Shown here piece after piece: positions 24,077 through 37,663 of a stretch of DNA of 64,000 nt. The notes under the pieces are model-generated. The model was not told where the DNA came from. It saw only the letters and a program-made list of their open reading frames with translations, and did not search any database. The first letter of the stretch is position 1, and the number at the start of each line of letters is the position of its first letter. The stretch lies in assembly GCF_000189635.1 (NCBI RefSeq), contig NW_002476246.1, forward strand, positions 992,001 to 1,056,000, given 5' to 3'. Position numbers and translations under genes: made by a program. The DNA comes from Tetrahymena thermophila SB210 (Eukaryota; Ciliophora; Oligohymenophorea; Hymenostomatida; Tetrahymenidae).

Positions 24077-26767
24077 ATGAAGTTCAAAAATTTTGATTTG
24101 TTTTCCAGCTAATTTAAACTGAATATTAGCAAGGGCCAACATAATAAACGGTCATGCTTCGGAGGGTTCCTTTCACTAGCAGTGATTGTGATTTCGATAC
24201 TATACTTTGCATACTTAACTTTTTAATACATTTCAAACCAAATTGAGCCTAAATACAAAACTCAAACTTTTCTTACAGAGGACTAAATTTAAATTGAATT
24301 TGACAAGGATTTTATTGGTTTTAGCTATTTTGTAAACAATAACACAACGCTTCAAATGCTGGAATAAAAAACAAAGAAAGTATATTTTGTTTATTTAAGT
24401 TATTTACTTATATAAGACTCTGTTGATTCTCAGCTTTTTGAAATACCTAATTTTAAATGCACAAATGAAAAATTGCAAGGGTATCGATGCTTGGATGTCT
24501 CAAACTTAAAACAAAATTATTTGTCACTAAATGCTAAAGAAAATTCAAAAGTAAATTTAATATTAACAATGTACAGATGTGGTGATTAAGATTCTTATAA
24601 AAAATTTATTCCTGAGAACTGTGCCTAAGAAGAAGAAATCGATTAAATAGTTAACAACGATAGTGGTCATATGCATATAAAAATGTTTACTTCACAATAT
24701 AATACAACTTCTAAAGAAGTTTAAGTCAATTACAAGAACGTTCTTATTTACCTTTAAGGTGATCATTTTATATTCACAAGACTTAAAACACAGAAACAAA
24801 TTACTACTGTTTAACAAGGTCCTTTTATTTAATATAAAAACTCATTCACTTCTGCAATTGACTACATATAAGAAGAAAGAGCGCTAAACAGAGAAACTTT
24901 CATTAAGAAAACAGGACAAAAATTAATGCTCTAACTTACTGTCGATGTCTTAGAGTAAATAATTCTTATCATTTTCCATCATATCGAAAATAAATACTTA
25001 CTTTACAATTTTTTATATGGTTTAATTTATTGTTTTGAAGTTCAAAAAAATGCTTATTTTTGAATAAAAGTAAATAGAAATGATAGTAAATTAATATTTT
25101 TTTTCGTTTTACCAAATATAATTAATAAATAAATAAATAGTACAAAATAGTTATAGTGAATTAATAAGATTATTATTATTTTTTTAATTAATAAGGTCAA
25201 TAGTTCACATTAAAATTTAATACCCAACTTTCTTAGAAGTTTTGGCTATATTTTACAGCGCCTTGAGTGTTCTACTTGGAATCGGAGCAATAGCAAGATA
25301 TTATTCAAAAAAAGTTATAATTTAAGATGTTTCTTTGATTTTGCTTTAAAGCTTATACTAAAAGACTTACCTTGAACTCCTTCGTTCTAAGAATTTAGTC
25401 AATAGGCCAAAGATAGAAGAAGAGTCAATTGTTCTAGAAGAAGATATATTAGAAAATTAAATTCAAGCATTTCCTGTCTCAAGAGTCAAAAGTTTATAGA
25501 ATCCGAATGTTTAGCAGTAAAGCGCAGGTGAAAGTAACGCATAAATTCACTAAATTAATACAGAAAGATCAAGCAAAGTCATGTTTTAAATTGGTCCAAC
25601 TTAGACAAAAGTAATTAAAAAAGCCAAAAAGTACTAGAAAAGCTAGTCTTTGTATGTAGCCTGCAATCCTGCTAAATAAAAAAACAAAATAAAATAGATT
25701 TAAGTCAATTTTATAAAAGAAAATAAAGATAGAGCTGCCTTGAAAAAAGATGAAATAATTCAAAATTCTGATTTTATTTAAGAATCACCTAAATTTTACT
25801 CACAAAAAAGTATTTTGAGCAATAGAAACAGCTAAATTAATTTTTTTAATTAAAATTAATAAGATAGTAAGGATAAAAAGTAACAAAATTGTGATTAAAA
25901 TAACTTATTTAATCAAAAGAATTAAATTTATTCCCTTATGTAGCAAACATCAAATAAAACATTTAATGAAAATTAAAAACAAGATATAAAATTAGACTAA
26001 GCTATTAGCACTAAAAAGTTAGATTAAGCAACTAGCATTCACAAATTAGATTTTCCAAATAAAAAACAGTTTTATTCTTAAACAGATTCCAAATTTAATT
26101 TAAAATCAACCAGTGCAAAAGACTTGTCAATTGATGAAAAAACAAGCTAAAAAGATATAGTGGCATGCGAAGAAGTTACTAATTTCAGCCATTTACAGAG
26201 TGAAACCTTGTCAAAAAGATTAAAAAAAATAATATTTTCTTTCAAGTATTAAATATATAATAATCATTAAAAAATAATTACATAATTTAATTATATTTAT
26301 AGATTGTGTTTACGAAGATAGCAGCTAAATCCTATTTAAAGTGAATAAGGAAAATATAAAAAGTTATAAAGAGAATTGCTGAACCAAATAGATTAATAAG
26401 TAAATTTGGTAGCAATTTACAAAGATTTAATTTTCTTAAAAAAATCTATTATGATGATTCTCAGCACAGATCAATTAGCTGCAATTTAACTTACAGGAAC
26501 TTAATTAAATTTAGAAAGTGATACCTTGAATAATCCTCCTGCTTAAAGTAAATAAATAAATATTTGCTTTGATTTTAAGCTATTTTTTTACCTTAAAATT
26601 TGTAATAAATTAAAGATGAAGGGAAAAGTCATTTAGAGAAATAGCTTACTATACAAGACTGTAAAAAGCATCAATAAATATAATTTAAATGTTTTCTTGA
26701 TAGAATAAAACTAAATGAAAACATAACAGAAACTGATAAGCGTATTTTATCTTCTTTGTCAGTATGA
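24077..26767 (+). CDS. Ciliate-type two-TM protein with large extracytoplasmic domain
   Basis: Four exons (24077-24954, 25196-26245, 26303-26547, 26616-26767) join in phase to 774 aa, TGA stop. A short cytoplasmic head (MKFKNFDLFS) is followed by TM1 at about 29-50 (FGGFLSLAVIVISILYFAYL). A beta-rich, Cys-containing domain follows to about 290, then TM2 at about 303-325 (FLEVLAIFYSALSVLLGIGA). The long cytoplasmic tail is Lys/Gln/Asn-rich, with a helical C-terminus. Head, FGG-type TM1, lumenal domain and second TM match a large family of predicted ciliate membrane proteins of unknown function that I recall from Tetrahymena and Paramecium genomes. No enzymatic motif is visible. Confidence 0.68.
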
Positions 26768-28566
26768 ATATTTTTTATAAAATAAATTAAATTTATTTCC
26801 TAAAGATTTAATTTACTTTTTTTAACTTAAATAAAATATTAAAAAAATTATTTTGATTAAACTTTATCAAAATTTAAAAAAATAAAATGAGTTTTGAAAT
26901 TATATTAATTGTAGGTTTAAGTAATTAAGTAAGTAAGTAAGTAATTAATAATAAGTGAAATAATTCAAATCAAAATAAATTATTTGCACACCAATAAAAC
27001 TTGGAATAAATCAGCAGAAGTATAGTATGGTGCTATAATTTATAGATTTTTTAAAAATAATACAAATCCTGATTGATTAGAATTCCTCTCTCCCTAATTC
27101 CTTAAGTTTTATTTAGACAAAAAGTAGGTTGACCAATTAAAATTTCACATTTACAAAACAGTTAATTAAATATTCGATATATGTTTTACTGATTTTATAT
27201 CGAACAAATAAAAAGTTTAAAAAAAATTTATATATTTCAAAAAATAAATAAATAATGAAATAAAAAATATTCAAATTAATTTCATTTTATATCAGCTTTA
27301 ATCTATAGTTAGAGTGTTATATATCTATTTTTATAAATAAATGGGTATATTTGTATTCTGTTCCTGTCTGTCCTCATTACTTAAACAATCAATCATTCAT
27401 TATCCACTACTTATATTTTAATACCTTTACAAAAAAAGAGAAAAGTAACTATTCATTCATTCGTTTATTTAATTACTTGTTTACTTAGTTTTTTATGATA
27501 AAAATAATTAATTTAATTGTGGTAAGCAGTATTAAAATGATGGAGAGGCTTGGATTTTTATATTAAGCTAAAAAATAAATAAGCTAAACAAAAATTACTA
27601 AAAAGTTAATCTCTATAAATTACGTGGTTTTATAAAAGGTGATATAGTTATTTCAATATAAAAAATTAAATGAAAGTAAGACAACAGAAAATAAATAAAA
27701 TGGAAAATATATATATATTTATATAGATTGATTTAATGTTTGAAGATTTATCAGATTATTAAATAAAAATAAATAAGTAAGTTTGTTATTTATTTATTTA
27801 ACATTTATGTTCATATTTATATAGATTATTTACAAAAATTTATTAAAATAATTCAATTATCCAAATAAAAGAAAGTAAATTATAATAGTTTCGTATCTTT
27901 CTTTTATTATAAATAAGAACCATTAATAAAGAATAAATAATAGGAAATTAATTTAAATTTTATTAGCAATAGTTTAATATTTTTAAATTATTCTAAATAT
28001 TCTAGGTGCTAATTAATTTTTTAATTTTTTGGTTAAGAAATTAAAAACCAACAAATTAAAATTTATGAAAATATACATAAAATTATCAAATAATTAATTA
28101 ACAAGGTATGTATGTATGTATTGTATGTTTTGAATTAATAAATTATTAATAAAATATTTGGTGCAATAAACATTCATTATAATTATTTATTTTATTTATT
28201 TATTTAATTAGTTAATTAATTAAAAATTAATAAATATATTAATTTTTAAGAGCATTTCAGTAATATTTATATATTTATATTAATAAGATTATTTTCTTTT
28301 TTTATTTATTTATCTATTTATTTACTTTTTAGTTTTTCATAAATCATTAAATTATTTATTTATTTCGTTATTTACTATTTAGGATAGTCTTAATTAACAA
28401 TAAGTTTGAATTTTATTGTGGAGAAATAGAGATTAAATATTAATCACTGCTCAATAAAATTCATTTTTGTTTTAAATATAGAATTTTTAATTTTGTTATT
28501 AATTAGTATTTCTTATTATTTATTTATTTATTTATGATAGATATGTTAGCTAGCATAAATTATAGA
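26768..28566. other. AT-rich spacer between convergent genes
   Basis: Nothing coding was recognised. Short AAGT, TGTA and TTTA tandem runs are present. Confidence 0.5.
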
Positions 28567-31095
28567 TCAATTATCTGAGCAAGCTCTATGGTATTCGTAT
28601 AACTTAAATTTATTATCTAGATTTTCTTAAAGCTTTTCTCTTGAAATTTCGCTTAATTTCTTAAAGTATGGGTGGTTTAGAACGTCAAGTCTTTTTTTAC
28701 CAAGGAATTTATTATACATTATATCTATACAGGCTATATCGGCTAGATAATGAGCTAAAACTAGACTTTTACGGTTTTTAGTTTGAGCTGAAATTGCTGA
28801 CATTTCTTTTGATGTCTCAAAGAGAATTGTATTTAATACTTCATCATTATCTATTTCATCTCCTCCTCTTTTTGAGCTATAGATGTTTGTGTTGTTTACA
28901 TAAATTTGAATGTTCTCTGAGAAATCATCTTAAAATTTCATTAGGTTGTTTTTTAACTCTAAATTTTCTCTCATAATATTAAGCTTTATTTGTTATTTTT
29001 TTTAGCTTAAATTCCATGCTTAAAATTATGATTCAGATAAATTAAGGTGACTTAATACTTATTGAGGATTTTCAAATATTTGCATTAAGTATTCACTTAA
29101 ACCACAAGCCTTTTTGAGCAATATAAAACCACAGGAATAAGCATTTAGAGTATTAACATTCCATTCATCTTACTCCATGCAGTTATCAAGAGCTCCCAAT
29201 ATGACTTATATTTTACTTCTTTTATCCATGATTTCTTCTAAAATTAAATTTATTGCTTCTTTATTAATTTTACTTCCACTGTTATTCACATTGTTGCTAA
29301 TATTACCATTTAAAGCACTTAAACTTTACTAACCTATTAAATTTAATAAGATAATATTGATTGGATATGTTAGAATTGTATTTATTTTACTTTATCTCTG
29401 GTTAATTTGTGGGTCTGTCGAATTTTCTCTTTTGTTATTTTACATCATGCTGCTGGAAAATTCATTTATTTTATATTATGAATTTTCTTTGTTAATTTTA
29501 GAGTTAACAGATGCATAAAATGGGTTAACTGGCTATGCTATCTCTTTTTAATTATTTGACTAAGCATTTATATTTTGTTAGGATTTATTGTAAGTCAAAT
29601 TAACAGTCGCAATAGGAGGAGAATTAGGTGTTTCTTACAATTACTGAGTCATTTCTGAGTTATTCCTAAACTTTGCTTTTTATGAGTTTTAATTGTTATT
29701 GAGATTAATTGTTCCTGTAACAATTTAGTTTAATGGATTGTTATTAACTGCCACATTTGATTTAGACTTTTTATTGCTTTTTTGATTTCCTTATCCATTC
29801 TAAGAACCTCTGATTTCATCTTCAGTTGCATCTTCTTAATCTGAGTCATTATTGTTAGTATCTATTTTTAAAAGAATAAATTTTGTAAAATTTTAAAATA
29901 TTGATTGATGTTTTTTTTTTAAATTATAAATGGTATCATGAAATTTATTAGAATAAATTCAAATTCAATTGATTAATTTTATTAAAAATTTACTGCTGCT
30001 GTTTTGTGGGTTATTCTTTTAGGAAACTTGCTTCTGTCCTGAAAGCTTCCCTTAACTATATTTTTTTAAATCGCCTTCCTCTAAATCGCTTTTAAACTAA
30101 TTTATATTTTAATTATTTAAGCTTGATAGCTAGGCGTTGTTCATAGAAACATGTTTGCGGGGAGATATTCCAAGCTAGTGAGGACTTTGCTCGCCTAATT
30201 TAGATTAGTTTGACTGTATATTTTTGCTATTTAAAGCTTTTTAATCACCCATTTGTGCTACAATTTCAAATATTTCTTCCCATGTTATCCTTTCATCCTA
30301 TTCAACTACAAGCATTCTATTCAAAAGTAATTGAATACGCTCTGAAAGGTGAGAAATATCTTAAGCGATTACATCTTGAATGTCATTATTTGAATAAAAT
30401 TCTGTCAAATCTTCCTTATTGTTAGCATATTTTTCAAAAGGCAAAGAACCAAGCAACATTTCGTAAAGAACAACTCCTGCACTAAAAATATCACAAACAG
30501 TCGAATCTGCCTAAGAATTCACAAGCAGCTCTGGTGCCACATAATGGAATTTCTCATTTAGAAATTATTCAAATTTCCTTGATGAAGAACTATTAGAAGA
30601 TGAACTTTTACAAATAAAGAAGTGCTTCAGTTTAACTTCATAGCTTATTTATTAATTTTCACTTTGATGCTCTATAATATGAACATTATGTGAATTCAAA
30701 TTTTTCTTAATTATTTTTTCAGCCTACAATCTTTGGAAGCCTTTACATATCTGCTAAAATATTTGAACTGCCTCCATTTCGCTAAGATGGTGACGTTCAT
30801 TTAAAAGCTTTTTTAAATTTCTGCCCTGCAAAAACTCGTAAATTAGGTAAATATTGTTAGATGATTTAAGCATTTTAATCATACGAATAATGTTGGGATC
30901 TTCTAGCTTTTTGAGAGCTTATATTTCATTAATTATCATGTCTCTCAAAACTGAATCATTCAAAAATTATTCAAGTTAGATAGTTTTGACAGCAACAGCT
31001 TCTTTGGAAATTAAGTTTCTTCCTTTATGAATTTCTCCAAAGGTACCTTGACATATGTGCTCTAAAAGTATATAATTATCAATAATTTTTGCCAT
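28567..31095 (-). CDS. ULK/ATG1-like pseudokinase
   Basis: Two exons (31095-29994, 29861-28567) join in phase to 798 aa. Residues 7-270 form a protein-kinase fold: glycine loop ICQGTFGEIHKG, VAVK lysine at 37, LEDPNIIRM, IYLIYEFLQGRNLKKLL, HYVAPELL (APE kept) and CDIFSAGVVLYEMLLGSLPF, closest in style to ULK/ATG1 kinases. The catalytic loop reads KKN at 130-132 instead of HRD, and the metal-binding DFG reads HFF at 158-160. Both essential aspartates are lost, so catalysis is very unlikely although the ATP-site lysine remains. A Ser/Asn-rich activation segment lies between HFF and APE. Residues 300-560 are Gln/Asn-rich; a helical domain forms the C-terminus. A scaffold or allosteric role is inferred. 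Confidence 0.86.
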
Positions 31096-32129
31096 TTTTG
31101 TATATTTCTAATTCTATGTGCTCTATACCTACCTACTTCTTTTTTATTAGTTTACAGCCTATTTTCTATTACTTTTGTTAGTTATTGAAGCTTAAACAAA
31201 CAATATTTTTTATAATTTTTCTTTAGCTAATTTGATTGATGATTTTTAAAAGTGAGTATTTTCAATTTACAATTTCACTTTTAAATTAATTTCAAATGAT
31301 TAACTTCAAATTAAAATTTGGATCATAAGCAAGCAATATATATGAAAGTTTGTATGTACGTTCAGCGTATTCTTAATAATATCTAACAAAAAATTACTAT
31401 TTCAATCTTTGTTATTCAATTATTTTGTTGGAAAAATGCCTAGATAGATAAATAAATAGATAACAAAAGATACTTACTTTCTTATTATTTTTACTTATAT
31501 TTAAATATTTGACACCAAAAAACAAACTGATTACTCTAAATTAAAATTTTTAAATTGTTGTCTTTACACTTCAATATAAATTATATAAAAATTATTTAAA
31601 TATCTTTTAAATATTAATCAAAATAAGCTCAAAATTATGTAAATAAATATGGTTGAAATGTGATTTTTTTATTTTACTATAATTATTGTTACCTTAATTT
31701 AAAATTAATATTAATAATTTAAGATATGGTGAAAAAAATTAAAAAATAAGGAAATAAAGAAAAAAAGAATAAATTAGAGTTTATAAAAAATTAAATGAGA
31801 ACAATAATATTATTATTTAAAAGTGAATTAATCAATGTAATTTTTAGTATTGCTTTTAAAGAAATAATTATGGAAGGTAATTTTAATTATTGCTTTGGCT
31901 AAATATTGAATAAATAAATAAACCAAAGAAAAATAAAACAAAATTCATTTTTTGTAAAAGTTTTAATTTTTATTAACTATAATACAAAATAGAATAAATA
32001 GTAAATATATTTATTTTCAAAAATTTATTATTATTATTATTTTATATTTAATGAAAATTTAATTCTATAAATATTTAAATGATGATTTGAGACTTGTTGT
32101 TTGTTTGTTTTATTTATAATTTTAATTTT
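31096..32129. other. AT-rich spacer
   Basis: No coding or RNA signal was seen. This is the upstream region of the pseudokinase gene and the 3' flank of the 1243-aa gene. Confidence 0.5.
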
Positions 32130-35100
32130 TCATGAAGGGACAATATTATACAAAAATGTAAGTAAGTCCCTTTATTATATTTGATTTAGTTAGTATTTGT
32201 CCTATTCTAAAACCTTTTACAAACATTTCATCCAGAAATTAAATAATTCTCTATTGATTTTTTGATATAGAAAGGCTTGATAGATATCGGTTGAGGAGTA
32301 AGATCCTGGCGAAAGAGCAGTTTCGAGGAAGAAATGCATAAAAGTCTTGTCTTAGGATTGAATAATGTCAACAGGGAAATCTTCTCCAAGATTAAAGTAA
32401 AGGTTTTCAATATAAAGAAATAGATCAGTGATTAATTACTAAATATTTTATATATAATCATATATTGATTAGTATTCTTAATTCTCTAGCTAATAAGATT
32501 CTATTTCAAGCAAATAAAGTTATAGATTAATGTCGATTTAGAGATATTAGTTGTCTAAATCTTCTTCTAACTTATTTTCCATTATCTTTTCAAATGCTAA
32601 ATTGATATGTTACCAAAATTTTTTGTCGTAGTTTTCTACAAACTTGTTTTTTTACAGGAGAAGAAATGCTTCTCTTTTTTCTTTATTTTGGTAAAATACT
32701 TAAATGAGCTCTTTTACAAATAACTCCACTGTTTTCAAGGTTTGCCCATTTTATTTATTTTACTTGTTAAAACCTGGGATGCTGTTCAAGAATATACTTA
32801 TTTAGCTGATTACCTTATCTTCTTTGTAAGGCTAGATTACATTCAAAAGAATGTTACGGCATATTTCTATTCTAGTAAGAATTTCATTTTTGATATAAGA
32901 ATTTACATAGCCATCTTACTATACTACAACTTCTTTACTTGCATTGTTGTTATAAAAGTCGATAAGCTAGCATGTGGTTTAGTTGCCTTTCACGCTTTTA
33001 GCGTGAATAAATTTACTACGAGAAAAAGAAAAAGATTCTATAAAGACCTTTTTGAGAAGATAAAATTCAATCGATGTAAAATTAAAATCAATAGAAAATA
33101 TTTAAAATATATGAGAAACATTGCTGAAATTATTGTGGATAATGTTAACTACAATCTGATATAACTCTTCAAATTTCTCATTTAATTTACTTGTCTCTAG
33201 AACCACAATTTACTGTAGCTTTTCTAATATTATTTTTATCCAATTTTTAATTCCTTTTTCTGACCCTAATTCTTCATAGAGGTTATGTGGCAATAGATGT
33301 GTGATAGCCAGCTCTACAAGATAGGCGAATAAGTTGTCTCCGTCAATTTTCCATGACTTCATTAACTAAAAAAGTTCGTGAATGACCCAATCAAGAAGTA
33401 TTTTAGGAATAATCTAAAATTTCATTGTTTAGACATCATTATTTTATTCATTTATCATTAGAAGGTGGTGATGATGGTGGTGACCGCAAGTGTCCGTATT
33501 ATGATTAATATTGCTTTGCTGCTTTTCATTTTAGCTTAAATTAGATTGATACATATCAGCTTGATTTTCTATTAGTTTTTTTTTGTTGTAACACTCAATT
33601 GAGTATTTAAGAAATCTTACTATTTCGTTAATAAATTCGTGGCTTTTTATCATGCAAAATTCCTCTACAATTTGACTTAATTCTTATTCTTTTAAAAATT
33701 GTGTAAGCAGGTGTTATTTTATTTCTTCTATCTTGCTTTCTAATACATAAGAAGCTTCTCTCGCTTTTATCTTAGAATTAAGTGTGAGCGGAGATGAAGT
33801 GAGTGAAATTGAGTCTAAGACAAGGCTCTCGTCAGTCATACTTTTAAGTTTTGAATAGTTTCTCCTGTAAACTGGAGAAAGAGATTCTTTACATATGCTG
33901 CTTCTTTTTTTCATCTCCCTTTCAACAGAGTCTTTCATGATAGATGCTTTCCTTTCTCTATTTCTTTCAGCTTTGATTATGGGTGATTAAGGTATCGAAA
34001 AATCTGCGATAAGGTTCAACTCCTCCTCAATAATAATAGACTACTGCTACTTAATTGGTAGAGAGCTTAGTTGTGGTGAATCTAGTGAAGCTAAGCTTTC
34101 TATCTTTTAAAGAATCAACGAAGGTCTTTAAATCTTTGTAATTGGTGTAAACTATTATTGAACCTCAGATGTACAAGAAAGAATTGGAGACTTTTAAAAG
34201 AATGAAGCGGTTTAAGTAGAAGGTGTTAATAACTACCCGTTATTATTATTATTACTATTACCATTATAGTTGTTAACATTATTATTATTAAATGAATTAA
34301 TTATTAATTTATTTAATTTTGCATTTGTGGGGTTTTTTAGTTCATTATCATCGACTTAAACTTTTTGAATATTTAAAAATGAGCCCACTACTCCTAAATT
34401 GTCAAATTGTTTTAGGTTTTTGTTAATGTTTGAAATTTAATTTTCTTTTTTAAAAGTTAATGGCTGTTATTCTGAGCTGCTCTTACTCAATGATAAACGA
34501 AAAATACATTTTTGATTAGAGTTATTGATATTACAAGGACTTACTTGATCTATTTTGCTTTCTAATTAAATTGAGCTGGTAAAGTTATTAGCGGTGCTTA
34601 ATTATTTAGAAGGACTGCTTGTTTTCGTAGTTGGCGAAGAAGACTATTTTGATGAAAAAGTCATTAAAAAAGGAGAGCTTTTTACCTTGTTGAGAGATTT
34701 GTTTCCTTTCAACTCTTTGAGCTACTAATTCAAAGCATGAGAAGAGCTTAACTTTGTAAGACTGAGTGGTTAAAGATCATAAATAAGGGAAGAAAATGAA
34801 TTTATTTAATTTTGTGATGTATTTTTATTTGATCTATAAATTTGATTTTGAGTTACTGTTTTTAAGCCAAAATCCTTTTTGACATCATCAGGGCTTGATT
34901 AGAATAATTTATGGAATTTAACAGGACTAGCAGGTGATGTATTATCACTATCTATCTATTAATCTAAATTTTATTTTTGGGGAATTTTAAGATTAATTTC
35001 TTTTAAATTGTACTTTTAAGGATATCTACAGGTATGTTGGCTGTAAAGATTCATTTCTGAATTTATAGATTAGTGGTGTTTATTATACTTATTATTATTT

Positions 35101-35861
35101 AAAGGTGAATTTTACGATTATTAATTATTATTCTACGAAATATTTTTAAATATTGCATTTTGCTTAACCTTCCAAAACTACGAAGTGTATTCGCTGTTTA
35201 AATTGCTAATTTAAGCCATCACCCCATCTTGCTTTTAATTATTTACAGAATGCATATACAAATTATTTTTTAGAAAAGCATCACTGTAAGAATGACTTTC
35301 TTCAGTGTGACTTTTAATCACAATATCACTCAATTATTTAGATTTCTTTCTTGGATATCCTTTCCCTTGGGTAAAATCTTAATTTATGTAAAGTTTCCCT
35401 CTATTTTAATTACTACTATAATTTTATTCCGGAAATTGGTAAATTTTATTTTAAAATTCATGTTCATATTCTCTTGTTGTTTTTGATGCTTGTTTCTCCA
35501 TCAGTTTTTAGTATTTTTAGCTCATCATTTAACTAAAATCTATCTTTTCTAGTTTCATAGCTCCAAATTTGTTTCTTTAACTTGTTAAGTCTTCATCTGA
35601 AAGCTAAAGCAAAGGATTGCTTTTTGCATCTATAATTTTATTCTTTTTCCTCATAATAGGAGACAACTTCTCAAAGTAATACTGGTGAGTTGGAGTTGAA
35701 AATTGTTAATTTTCAGCAGTATTCATATTTTTTATTCTATCAGTTGATAGCGTTAAATCTAACTAAATCTTAATACTTTTATCAGCTGCGCTTTATTATT
35801 TTATCTACTCCTTTTGTCTTCCAAACTAAAATTTATCTGATAAAAAAAGAATATCTGACAT
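32130..35861 (-). CDS. Large intronless orphan protein with helical C-terminal half
   Basis: A single open frame of 1243 aa with dozens of TAA/TAG codons and one TGA at its end. I read most of it on the minus strand and found no break. Residues 1-750 are Ser/Asn/Gln/Lys-rich and low in complexity, with many SP sites and repeats such as LDSPQLSSLP. A run of six His (GHHHHHHLL) lies near residue 790. Residues about 690-1243 are predicted to be almost all helical (ELFQLMKSWKIDGDNLFAYL, NLFAYLVELAITHLLPHNLY), like an alpha-solenoid, but no family is recognised. A 140-residue frame on the opposite strand at 32742-33164 is its shadow. Confidence 0.75.
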
Positions 35862-37663
35862 ATTCAATGATTTATTATGCTCTTAATATTATTTTCAAAG
35901 ATATATTTCAAATCTTGTGATATATTACTATTATTATTTTGTTAAGTTTCCAACCAATAGCAAGAAAGCAAATGATTTTTGATTTGAAGATTTCTCTGCT
36001 TTAGTTATTTTTGTTTTTTTTTATTAATTACTTCAATCAGAATCAATTTCAATTAATGGTTTTTAAATTATATTTATATTTTTGTAATCATGAATAAATA
36101 AATAATATTTCTTCTCAAATTATATTAGCAATTTTAAATTTTGAAGTAAACGCTGGTCATTAAATACTAAAAATTGAGGTATTCTTGGAATTTTATCAAA
36201 TTTACATGCATTTTAGTACTTTCTTTGGCAATAACAAATTTTAAATTCTTAAAAATAATAAAAAATTAAGTAAATTTATAATTTATTTAGATTTTCACTT
36301 CATTCCAAAAAATAATTAATTTACTTCTTATTTCGTTTATTTGTTTAAAAACTAACCAGCACACAATTCATAATCTTAATAACTAGTCTCAATATTTCAA
36401 AATATTTAGCTAATTGCATATTAAAAAAAGTTCAAAAATATTTTGGTATAAAGTAAATTAATGTTTACATTTTACACAAATCACCTCTTACTTAAAATTA
36501 AAATTTATAATCTTATTTCTGAGAACTAAGTTTTCAAATTATTTATATTTAATTACTTTTGCATAAATTAATCTTTTATAGTTTGTTTGGCATTTGATTG
36601 CGAAAACCTAAAAAATAATTAATTATCAATTGCCAAGCTCAAAGAGGAGTAACTAAGAAAAATTAAATATTAGATAGATTACGGTGGCTCTTCATATAAA
36701 TAAATTTAAATTATGTAAGCGAAGGCTAATTTAAGGTTTTTTTCCTTATGAAAATCCAAATATGAAGAGGAAATCTTTCTAAAGTAAAACAAAAATAAAA
36801 AATTACATGAAAGAATAAATTAAATTATTTTTTGTGAAAAAGTAAATTTTTGGATATTCAATCCTTAATACTGTAAGATAGATGAAAATTATCTTACAAA
36901 AATTAAGTAGCAAGACTTAAGAATATATTTATGATATATATACATTATAATATAATATTTAAATATATAGTTATGAATAGATGATAACAAAAATTTATGA
37001 AAAAGTAAATTTAGTTTACTCATTAAAAACTGATGTAAACACACCGACCTATTTATTTGTTTATTTATTAGTCTAATATTCTCCTTAAAATTTTTCTAGT
37101 TTTCTGATCTTCAATCAAAAATTTGATTTGCTAATAAAAATAGAAAAATAAGATAATTTACTATGATAATGATTGATCGGTGAAATTTTTGTGATTGAAA
37201 TTATTGCTATTTATATTAGAAAGTATCTAATCATATCAAATATTGTCTTATTTTTTGATTAATATTTCTTTTATATTAATTTGAAGCCAAATTTATTTTT
37301 ATTGTTTTCAACTTTAAATCATGATTTTTTTAATTAAAAATTATTTATTCAAATAAACATGTAATTTTACAATTTTTTAAACAAAAAAGATTTAGCAAAA
37401 TTATTTCAATTATATGATTTCAAAAACTTAATATTATTTAACAAAGTCTTTCTACTGTGTTACAACATTTTTAAGAACTTATAGTACATATCAAAGCAAA
37501 TAAAAATAGAATTTATTTTTTTATCATTTTTTAGTTTCATACATTTGAATTTTTTTCAGATAAATTATTTATTTATTTAATGGTAAAAAGAGTTTTTTAT
37601 ATCCCAGCCAGTCAGAAACATCTAGAAACAAAATATAAAAAATAATAATTAGTTTACTTATTT
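35862..37663. other. AT-rich spacer
   Basis: No coding stretch was recognised. A small hairpin (GTAAGATA with TATCTTAC) lies near 36870-36895. From about 37545 the sequence belongs to the duplicated DUF4419 segment. Confidence 0.5.

Noticed and set aside
32742-33164. 140-residue plus-strand open frame
   Set aside because: It lies wholly antisense to the 1243-aa minus-strand gene, which is open across the region; its composition is hydrophobic A/T-run type and shows no domain.
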